A model generated the notes under the pieces. The model searched no databases and was not told the origin of the DNA. It saw only the letters and a program-made list of their open reading frames with translations. From Verrucomicrobiota bacterium (GTDB lineage: Bacteria; Verrucomicrobiota; Verrucomicrobiia; Chthoniobacterales; UBA10450), in NCBI GenBank assembly GCA_003218785.1, contig QHOM01000119.1:1-7058 (forward strand): a stretch of 7,058 nucleotides of DNA. Direction: 5' to 3'. The position numbers and the translations under genes are program-made. Of the stretch, positions 1 through 5,340 are shown in pieces. How positions within the stretch are numbered: the stretch's first letter is position 1; every line of letters starts with the position of its first letter.

Positions 1-184
1 CCGCTGGACTGGTGCGAACTCGCCCAGGGTGGACATCCGCCGCGATGGAGTTAAGATCGCGACGGTGCAGAACACGGGCTCCTATACGGACGTGCTCACT
101 GTCCACGGGGTCTACACGTACCAGGTATGCGAAGCGCACACGATGAACTGTTCGAACGAAGTGAGGGTGAGGTTCTTGCCGTAG
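1..184 (+). CDS. 3' end of a secreted multidomain protein (C-terminal Fn3-like domain only)
   Basis: This is the last 60 codons of a gene that begins outside the window, read in the frame starting at base 2 and ending with TAG at 182-184. The translation starts RWTGANSPRVDIRRDG and ends NCSNEVRVRFLP. It matches the C-terminal domain of the two other large genes here: three base differences over the 174 bases shared with 6885-7058, and about a dozen over the length shared with 4610-4849. The domain is short and beta-rich, with a Trp, a V-D-I-x-R-D-G strand and turn, a Y-T-Y-Q-V-C strand and a second Cys in N-C-S-N. The pattern resembles a fibronectin type III or Ig-like fold, and the two Cys could pair. 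By analogy with its neighbours the missing part probably carries a signal peptide, unrelated N-terminal domains and a Pro-Thr linker; that is inference. Function unknown. Confidence 0.85.
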   Translation, partial: RWTGANSPRVDIRRDGVKIATVQNTGSYTDVLTVHGVYTYQVCEAHTMNCSNEVRVRFLP

Positions 185-240
185 GGGGATCAAGGAGGCA
201 ACTTCAATCAGCGCGGCGTCCGGCAGCTGCCGGACGCCGC
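1..240 (+). repeat. 3' cassette copy 1 (C-terminal domain, stop, spacer and terminator palindrome)
   Basis: This is the first of three near-identical copies, truncated by the left edge. It aligns without gaps to 4610-4849 and its first 174 bases align to 6885-7058. Similarity to copy 2 continues past the stop codon through a conserved spacer and the whole palindrome. It ends exactly there: the next bases are CTTCTTTT here and GTTTGCTTTT in copy 2. Confidence 0.9.
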
Positions 241-250
241 CTTCTTTTGT
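213..250 (+). terminator. Rho-independent-type terminator of the upstream gene
   Basis: A perfect 28-base palindrome at 213-240 has the half-site GCGGCGTCCGGCAG and can fold into a very GC-rich stem of about 12 pairs. A T-rich run (CTTCTTTT) follows at 241-248. It begins 28 bases after the stop codon at 182-184, as expected for an intrinsic terminator. The same palindrome follows the gene at 1266-4793. Confidence 0.85.
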
Positions 251-320
251 GCGCATTAATGTTCGATGTGCGCACGTCGCAGGTCAATCGGATGGACTCG
301 TCCGATTAATGGACCACAAG

Positions 321-374
321 AAAAATCCAAAAACCAAAACATGCTTGACACGTTGCCGCGCGCCTGCCTAGATA
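321..374 (+). promoter_or_regulatory. Promoter P1 with A-rich upstream tract, for the small secreted protein
   Basis: TTGACA at 345-350 is a perfect -35 consensus. After 18 bases comes TAGATA at 369-374 as the -10 box. The A-rich stretch 321-340 (AAAAATCCAAAAACC) could act as an UP element. The spacer shares T at position 4, G at 8, G at 10, C at 11 and C at 18 with three other promoter-like elements here. Transcription should start near 381, only about eight bases before the ATG at 389. A second TAGATA at 373-378 overlaps but would need a 22-base spacer. Confidence 0.7.
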
Positions 375-388
375 GATAGAGCGCTCCC

Positions 389-829
389 ATGAAAGCAACG
401 CGGGCATTGATTCCGATGGTAGCGGCCCAAACATGCATCGCCGCCTTGTCCCACGCACAGTCTCCGAACATGATTGGCAGTTGGAAGGTGGACATCACGT
501 TCACGAATGGCGAGAGCCGTTCATTGCGCTTTGACGCGCAAGGCGAGGGGAAAGGCACTTTCCTGCTGCTGGACCCGAAGTTGAACGTGTGGGGGCCCGC
601 CAAGCCTTCGGAGGCAAAGTGGACCGGCGGCGAAGGAAACTCGGTGGCGTTTTCAGGGCCAGTGGAGTTTATGCTAGGCAACGTCGGGCGCGACGCGGGA
701 ACGCTAGTGTTCAAGGGAAAGTTTGAAACAGCGGATCTGATCACGGGCGAGGTGGAATTCTCCCCGCTCGTTGGGGAGCGACCGTCGAAGCACGGCACGT
801 TTAAAGCCGTTCGTGCCGGAGGCGGATAA
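389..829 (+). CDS. Small secreted beta-rich protein, function unknown
   Basis: The protein has 146 residues. Residues 1-23 look like a short signal peptide: Lys and Arg near the start, a moderately hydrophobic core (ALIPMVAAQTCIAAL) and a possible S-H-A cleavage site before Gln-Ser. Cys16 is not in a convincing lipobox, so a lipoprotein is unlikely. The mature part from about residue 27 has alternating short strands and Gly turns (IGSWKVDITF, SRSLRFDAQG, GTFLLLD, NSVAFSGPVEF, GTLVFKGKFE, TGEVEFSPL, HGTFKAVRAG). This suggests a small beta-barrel of lipocalin-like style, but no catalytic or binding motif is visible. I recall similar proteins from soil Acidobacteriota and Verrucomicrobiota annotated as hypothetical. 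The ATG at 389 is chosen because it includes the signal peptide and follows promoter P1. No Shine-Dalgarno is visible and the predicted leader is very short. No strong terminator follows directly. Confidence 0.72.
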   Translation: MKATRALIPMVAAQTCIAALSHAQSPNMIGSWKVDITFTNGESRSLRFDAQGEGKGTFLLLDPKLNVWGPAKPSEAKWTGGEGNSVAFSGPVEFMLGNVGRDAGTLVFKGKFETADLITGEVEFSPLVGERPSKHGTFKAVRAGGG

Positions 830-1019
830 AAAACGCAAACGCCCAGACCCGAAGGGTCGCTCGGAAATTAGCCGGTGGCACACAGCCACCGGTTGGCCAG
901 AATATAAAACATACCAAGCCCCGGCAGGGCGTTGGATTCAGCAACCGCTCCAACTCTTCCCCGCCTGCCGTAGCCTCGCGCGAAGGTAGGTAATCTGTGG
1001 TTCTCAGGTGTTTTAGTAA
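830..1019. other. Gene-free stretch with several hairpins, probable dispersed-repeat remnant
   Basis: No convincing gene is present. The DNA holds a run of inverted repeats. GACCC-GAA-GGGTC is at 846-858. A stem of about ten pairs spans 870-894 (GCCGGTGGC facing GCCACCGGT, loop ACACA). GCCC and GGGC face each other at 918-930, and CCTGCC at 963-968 can face GGTAGG at 985-990. This mosaic resembles intergenic dispersed palindromic repeats I recall from GC-rich soil bacteria, but no second copy lies in the window. The first hairpins may also end transcription of the small gene at 389-829, though none has a clear T-run. Confidence 0.4.
870..894. repeat. Inverted repeat / stem-loop
   Basis: The left arm at 870-879 pairs with 885-894 around the loop ACACA, with one G-T pair. 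It is the strongest hairpin between the small gene and the next promoter and has no T-run after it. It may be part of a dispersed palindromic element. Confidence 0.6.
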
Positions 1020-1077
1020 AAAAATCCAAAAAATCTTTTAAAAATCCTTGACCCACTCCGGTGCACTGAACTTTAAG
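1020..1077 (+). promoter_or_regulatory. Upstream promoter-like element P0
   Basis: TTGACC at 1048-1053 is followed after 18 bases by TTTAAG at 1072-1077. The upstream tract contains AAAAATCCAAAAA at 1020-1032, also present before P1 at 321-333. The spacer keeps T at 4, G at 8, G at 10, C at 11 and C at 18, as in P1, P2 and P3. It is less consensus-like than P2, which lies about 98 bases downstream. It may be a second promoter for the 1266-4793 gene or the relic of a lost gene's promoter. Confidence 0.45.
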
Positions 1078-1127
1078 CGGCACTTCGTCACCAAAGGCAA
1101 AAGGCCAGGAAGCCCAAATTTTTCTAA

Positions 1128-1175
1128 AAAAAATTAAAAAGAGTATTGACATGCTTTCGCGCTCCTGACTAAAAA
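1128..1175 (+). promoter_or_regulatory. Promoter P2 of the BNR/Kelch protein gene
   Basis: TTGACA at 1146-1151 is followed after 18 bases by TAAAAA at 1170-1175. An A-rich tract (TAAAAAAAATTAAAAAG) lies directly upstream and may act as an UP element. The predicted start near 1182 gives a leader of about 84 bases before the ATG at 1266. That leader is purine-rich but has no clear Shine-Dalgarno near the start codon. Confidence 0.7.
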
Positions 1176-1265
1176 GGGGGTTTCTCTCTCAGAACGAACC
1201 GAAAAGCCAAGGGAAATAAGAAACCAAAAAAAACTAAAACCGCCACGTCAGCCTAAAATCCATCC

Positions 1266-4200
1266 ATGAAAAAGAAATCCGCTTCACAATCCGCCTTCTT
1301 TAATCTTCGTGTCTTAATCGGCCTGTTCGTCGTCCTGGCCGGCGTCTTTCTGGCGCTGGCGGGCTTTGGCACGTTCTCCGCACTCGCACAGGCGCAGCAG
1401 AAAAATAAAATTATCACTAACTCCAAGAACCCGCTCGTCCCTAATGGATTTGACTGTTCCAAGATTCACGAGCTGGGCATCGACAAGCAGGAGAATTTCC
1501 GAGCCGGAGCCATCATGATTGCCTGCGGCCAGGCACAGGGAGGTTCAGCTTCGGTTTTCGAAACCGTTTCCCAAGCTATCCAAAAAACGCTGGCACCCCT
1601 GGCGTATGGCGCTGCGGACGTGGACCTGGTCACCGGCGCCGAGAGCTCTCCCCACATTACCCAGTCGGAGACATTCAGTTGGGCTAATCCAGATAACCCC
1701 AACCAGATAGTCGTCGCCTACAACGACTCACGAGGCGTCTTCGCCAACCCCATCAACATCTCTGGCGCATCGGTTTCCACGGACGGCGGCGCCACCTTCG
1801 TCCGTCTCACCGCGACCAACGGTCAAAGTCCTTTCCAAAATACCTTGGGCGACCCCGTTGCTCTGTTCAACAAGCCAAGCCAGACTTGGTTCGCTATCTT
1901 TCTTGACCCGGCCTGTGGCGGTCAGGGCATTGGCGGGTACAAGTCCACCACTCCCTCGGACCCGAATAGCTGGACCCATTTTTGCGTTCACACCGGCTTC
2001 GCAGACGACCGAGAGTCTGGCTGGGCCGACAACAACACATCCTCTCCCTTCTTTGGACGGATGTACGTCTCCTGGAACGATTTCGGTCGCGGCGAGGGCC
2101 TCTTCGTCCGCTTCTCCACCGATAACGGCGCGACTTGGACCAACGAGCGACAGCTGGCCAGCGGCAGCCCATTCATCCGCGATGTCCAGATCACCGGCGA
2201 CCTGGCGACAGGCGACGTGTACGTCGCCGGCATGAACGAAGGCGGCGGAGGCTTCCCCCACAACGACAACAACCTCATGTTCAGGTCCACCGACGGCGGC
2301 AACACCTGGACTAACACCTTTACCGGCCCCAGCTTTCCGGGACCGGGCGTTACCACATGTCCCAACGCCTACTTCGCCTGCATGTTTACCGACACGGGTG
2401 GCTACTGGCGGCACGAGGGCTGGGGTGAGCCTGCCGCCTTCAACCACGTAGTTAGCTACGTCTATGCCGCCCACGGCGCCGGCAGCGACCCCGGCGACGT
2501 CTATTACATCCGCTCCACCGACAGTGGCGTGACCTTTGGCACGCCATTTAAGTTGAACACCGATTCCACTACCCGCCCTCAGTGGCAGCCCAACCTTTCG
2601 GTCAGCCCGGCTGGCACCCTCTTCGCGATGTGGTACGACGCGCGCGAGAGCACCAGCTGCACCAAGGGTAACCCGGCGGTTCCGTGCTACAGGATGTGGG
2701 CGCGCAAGTCCAACGACAACGGCCTGACCTGGCTGGCTGACGATACGTTCTCCGACGTAGTCACCCCCCTGCCCGGCCAACCTGACCCAGGCATCATCGC
2801 GGAATATGCGGGCGACTACGACTACGGCTCGGCGATCCTCACCAAGCACGTCTCTTCATGGGATGACGGGCGCGTGCCCATCGCCGGCGCATCCCAGCAG
2901 GATGCCTTCACCGATAGGGAGCTGGTAGGTTTCTCCGTGACTACCACCGACCCAGCCTGTAACAGTGTGGTATTCACTCAGCCCACTGACTTCATTGTCA
3001 ACCTGAGCGACCCGGCGCTTCCGTCCAGTGTTCAGGCGACCGATTTCACAGTGAATAACATCCCGGCGAACAGCTTCACCTTATCGAACAGTAACCAGAC
3101 GATAACCTTCCACTACACTAGCACGCCGGTGACGACGCAGGGACCGCAAACGATGCATATCTCCGCTGGCGCAATTTTGCGCAATTCCGACAGCATGCCG
3201 ATATTCGATTTCACCTGCACATTCTGTTACGCCATAACGCCGCTACAGGTGACTACAACTGTCCCGCCCGTTGGCGGCACGTTCTCACCGCCGGCGCCGA
3301 ACAATTATACGTATGACGTGAACTTCAACCAGGCTGTCGATCCAAACTCAGTCCAGACAAGCGATCTGACGGTGACCGGCAATAGTGGCCCCAGTGTGAC
3401 GGCAGTCAGCGTGATCAACGGAAACACGACTGCCCGGTTCACGTTGCACATGGATTTCGGGGGGGACTTGACGGCGAGCATTGCCGCCGGGGCGATCACT
3501 GCTCAAGGATGCAATCCTAACGCGGCCTTCTCTGGGAATTACACAGTAGAGGGGCCGATACACTGTGTTTGGTCAGCGGGTCCGGACATGCCTAGCGTCG
3601 ACGTTCGAACTGTTGGCGTCTTTTTCCCAACCAACGGGAAGCTTTACGGCATGGGCGGGCGCAGCTCCGACAGTGCCGGCACCGAGTTCACTAACCCATT
3701 TGAATATGATCCAGGCACGAACACTTGGACGTTCAAGTCAGCCACCTACCCCGATATCCAAGTCAATAACATGGCTTGCGGTGTGCTTAACGAGAGCGGG
3801 ACGGATTACATCTACTGCGTGGGCGGCTCGGCAATAAGCATACCGAACGCGGCAACTGATCGCGTATTCCGGTATAACCCTGTTACGGACACCCTCACCA
3901 CGGTTGCTGCCCCCTGGCCCGGTTCCATGGGAACGACTCTGCCTGGCGGCTTTAGCGTCTTCAACAACAAGCTCTACATCCTGGGCGGATTCGACATCCC
4001 TGGGGGGAACGGGACCGCCCAGATCTGGGAGTTTACTCCCACGACCAACGTCTGGGTGCAGAAGAGCGCTGTTCTGCCTGTTCCGCTCGGCTATATACCG
4101 ACCACCACCATCGGCAGCCTCATCTACACAGGTGGAGGCAGCGATATCACGGGCGGCATTCTCACCGATACTACAAATTCGTTTAAATACGATCCTGTGG

Positions 4201-4793
4201 GTGATTCTATCACGACCATTGCCAGCATACCAAGGGCCACAGGCGAGACGAGAGCGCTTGACTTCAACGGCCAGATGTTGGTGATGGGCGGCGGGAGAAC
4301 CGCGCCTAACCCATCGAACGAGGTGGATGCCTACAATCCAGGTAGTAACAGTTGGACGGTTAACATGCCTGTTCCCGCGTTCACCACTGCGCGTCGCAAC
4401 TTCCCCACCGACACCGACGGCGCGACTAGGATTTGGCTGGCAGGCGGTTACGCCCCCACTAGCCCGACGGCCTCGATGGAAATCTTCAACTGCGCGTCGC
4501 CGACACCCACACCGACGCCTACTGTGACTCCGACTCCGACACCGACACCGGGTCAGATTCATCTCACGGCCAAAGAGCACATAGTGAATGGGAACGATGT
4601 GGTGCGTCTCCGCTGGACTGGTGCGAACTCGCCCAGGGTGGACATCCGCCGCGATGGAGTTAAGATCGCGACGGTGGCGAACACGGGCTCCTATACGGAC
4701 GTGCTCACTGTGCACGGGATCTACACGTATCAGGTGTGCGAAGCGGGCACCAGGAACTGTTCGAACGAAGTGAGGGTGAGGTTCTTGCGGTAG
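1266..4793 (+). CDS. Large secreted BNR/sialidase-like and Kelch double-propeller protein with C-terminal Fn3-like domain
   Basis: The product has 1175 residues. Residues 1-43 form a signal peptide (Lys-rich start, long core from VLIGLFVVLAGVF, likely cleavage after A-Q-A). Residues 55-88 carry the segment NGFDCSKIHELGIDKQENF, which I recall from related proteins. Residues about 110-560 look like a BNR/sialidase-type propeller with five Asp-box motifs: STDGGATF (171), STDNGATW (284), STDGGNTW (341), STDSGVTF (417) and SNDNGLTW (482). No clear sialidase FRIP motif is seen, so enzymatic activity is not claimed. Residues 565-656 and 657-762 resemble SbsA-type Ig-like domains. Residues 763-1076 form a Kelch-type propeller with GG turns (YGMGGRS, YILGGFD, LVMGGGR) and Y-x-P-x-x-x-x-W strands. 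A Pro-Thr linker (about 1078-1096) leads to the 79-residue C-terminal domain shared with both neighbours. It is probably exported and extracellular, binding glycans or proteins. It is monocistronic, with promoter P2 before and a terminator after. Start codon supported by the signal peptide. Confidence 0.9.
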   Translation: MKKKSASQSAFFNLRVLIGLFVVLAGVFLALAGFGTFSALAQAQQKNKIITNSKNPLVPNGFDCSKIHELGIDKQENFRAGAIMIACGQAQGGSASVFETVSQAIQKTLAPLAYGAADVDLVTGAESSPHITQSETFSWANPDNPNQIVVAYNDSRGVFANPINISGASVSTDGGATFVRLTATNGQSPFQNTLGDPVALFNKPSQTWFAIFLDPACGGQGIGGYKSTTPSDPNSWTHFCVHTGFADDRESGWADNNTSSPFFGRMYVSWNDFGRGEGLFVRFSTDNGATWTNERQLASGSPFIRDVQITGDLATGDVYVAGMNEGGGGFPHNDNNLMFRSTDGGNTWTNTFTGPSFPGPGVTTCPNAYFACMFTDTGGYWRHEGWGEPAAFNHVVSYVYAAHGAGSDPGDVYYIRSTDSGVTFGTPFKLNTDSTTRPQWQPNLSVSPAGTLFAMWYDARESTSCTKGNPAVPCYRMWARKSNDNGLTWLADDTFSDVVTPLPGQPDPGIIAEYAGDYDYGSAILTKHVSSWDDGRVPIAGASQQDAFTDRELVGFSVTTTDPACNSVVFTQPTDFIVNLSDPALPSSVQATDFTVNNIPANSFTLSNSNQTITFHYTSTPVTTQGPQTMHISAGAILRNSDSMPIFDFTCTFCYAITPLQVTTTVPPVGGTFSPPAPNNYTYDVNFNQAVDPNSVQTSDLTVTGNSGPSVTAVSVINGNTTARFTLHMDFGGDLTASIAAGAITAQGCNPNAAFSGNYTVEGPIHCVWSAGPDMPSVDVRTVGVFFPTNGKLYGMGGRSSDSAGTEFTNPFEYDPGTNTWTFKSATYPDIQVNNMACGVLNESGTDYIYCVGGSAISIPNAATDRVFRYNPVTDTLTTVAAPWPGSMGTTLPGGFSVFNNKLYILGGFDIPGGNGTAQIWEFTPTTNVWVQKSAVLPVPLGYIPTTTIGSLIYTGGGSDITGGILTDTTNSFKYDPVGDSITTIASIPRATGETRALDFNGQMLVMGGGRTAPNPSNEVDAYNPGSNSWTVNMPVPAFTTARRNFPTDTDGATRIWLAGGYAPTSPTASMEIFNCASPTPTPTPTVTPTPTPTPGQIHLTAKEHIVNGNDVVRLRWTGANSPRVDIRRDGVKIATVANTGSYTDVLTVHGIYTYQVCEAGTRNCSNEVRVRFLR
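4500..4553 (+). repeat. Pro-Thr linker repeat (low-complexity ACACCG/ACTCCG units)
   Basis: Degenerate six-base units encode alternating Pro and Thr, interrupted once by Val. The linker joins the Kelch propeller to the C-terminal domain and marks the 5' limit of the shared cassette. Similar units occur at 6144-6180 and 6808-6828. Confidence 0.85.
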
Positions 4794-4849
4794 GGAGATC
4801 AAGGAGGCAACTTCAATCAGCGCGGCGTCCGGCAGCTGCCGGACGCCGC
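4551..4849 (+). repeat. 3' cassette copy 2 (complete: C-terminal domain, stop, spacer, terminator palindrome)
   Basis: This is the only copy in the window that is complete at both ends. It aligns without gaps to 6826-7058 and, from 4610, to 1-240. The 5' edge lies in the Pro-Thr repeat and the 3' edge at the end of the terminator palindrome. Most differences from copies 1 and 3 cluster around residues VANTG/VQNTG and EAGTRN/EAHTMN, so copies 1 and 3 are closer to each other than to this one. Confidence 0.9.
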
Positions 4850-4860
4850 GTTTGCTTTTA
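4821..4860 (+). terminator. Rho-independent-type terminator of the BNR/Kelch gene
   Basis: The palindrome at 4822-4849 is identical to that at 213-240 and is extended here by one C-G pair to 4821-4850. The T-rich tract GTTTGCTTTT follows at 4850-4859. It begins 27 bases after the stop codon. The sequence between stop and stem is nearly the same as in copy 1. Confidence 0.85.
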
Positions 4861-5180
4861 CCACCACACATGCGCGACTCCTGGCGGAGTGTGACATATT
4901 TTTCGCGCGCGAGTCTTGGCAGGCGAATGTCGAAATCGGAATAACGAAAAGCCGGGCCGCGGTTTCCGAAGGCTATTAGGCGCCATCGACGAATCAAGGC
5001 GCGCACTGCATCGGGGGATTTGCCTTCCTGCGGAGAGGAGTCAGCATCTTGAATGGCGATGGTCAACTCGCGCTCCAAAGCGGCTTTTTTGTTTCTTTGC
5101 TTCGCCATTTGTCGCATTCGCAGTTCAAATCCTTCTCAACAGCATTAGATGCAGAAAACAGCCGAAAACTGCGAAACCAA
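4861..5180. other. Gene-free stretch with a doubtful minus-strand reading frame, possible repeat or gene remnant
   Basis: No confident gene is present. On the minus strand a frame opens at 5117 (MRQMAKQRNKKAALEREL) and reads protein-like for about 85 residues to near 4860. It then runs on without a stop through the terminator and antisense to the Kelch gene, where it must be a shadow. The part near 4920-4950 (GAATGTCGAAATCGGAATAA) resembles dispersed intergenic repeats I recall from Verrucomicrobiota and Planctomycetota. It could be a decayed small gene, a repeat or chance. On the plus strand, a weak CGCT-CCAA-AGCG hairpin with a T-run lies near 5070-5095. Confidence 0.35.
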
Positions 5181-5237
5181 AAAAATAAAAAAAAAATAAA
5201 AAAAAGCTTGACACTCTTCTGCGCTTTTAACTAAAAC
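5171..5237 (+). promoter_or_regulatory. Promoter P3 with long A-tract, for the gene starting at 5341
   Basis: TTGACA at 5208-5213 is followed after 18 bases by TAAAAC at 5232-5237. Immediately upstream, 5178-5205 is almost pure A with a few T, the strongest UP-like tract in the window. The spacer shares its key bases with P0, P1 and P2. The predicted start near 5244 gives a leader of roughly 97 bases. Confidence 0.75.
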
Positions 5238-5324
5238 GGAGACGTTCACTCCAGGATTGCTCTCCCCAGGGCTGTAAACAGAAGAGGGTTTCGCGGGAAA
5301 ATTGAAAAAAGTAAACAAAAAATT

Positions 5325-5330
5325 AAAGGA
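5325..5330 (+). promoter_or_regulatory. Ribosome binding site for the gene at 5341
   Basis: AAAGGA lies ten bases before the ATG at 5341. It is a weak but recognisable Shine-Dalgarno sequence. The genes at 389 and 1266 lack a comparable one. Confidence 0.5.
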
Positions 5331-5340
5331 ACAATCCAAA

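Noticed and set aside
1..174. Window ends as a direct terminal overlap of a circular molecule
   Set aside because: The two ends differ at three positions out of 174, and copy 2 shows this sequence is a multi-copy repeat, so circularity is not supported.
771..989. Plus-strand frame of 72 codons across the end of the small gene and the hairpin cluster
   Set aside because: It overlaps the small gene in another frame and its sequence comes from palindromic DNA.
1728..2849. Long minus-strand open frame of 373 codons inside the BNR region
   Set aside because: It lies wholly antisense to a gene with clear domains, is Val/Gly/Ala-rich with no recognisable motif, and is explained by the codon bias of the plus-strand gene.
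1466..2849. Calling the BNR region an active sialidase
   Set aside because: Asp-boxes occur in many non-sialidase propellers, and no FRIP-type motif or arginine triad could be identified by eye.
4500..4553. Short tandem units as a CRISPR or minisatellite array
   Set aside because: The units are in-frame Pro-Thr codons with degenerate third bases and no spacers.
3738..4860. Minus-strand open frame antisense to the Kelch region and terminator
   Set aside because: The Arg/His-rich translation is a typical shadow of a GC-rich gene. Only its first part, outside the Kelch gene, is kept as a doubtful remnant.
4916..5234. Small plus-strand open frames between the terminator and P3
   Set aside because: They overlap each other and run across the A-tract and promoter P3, with no coding signal or ribosome binding site.
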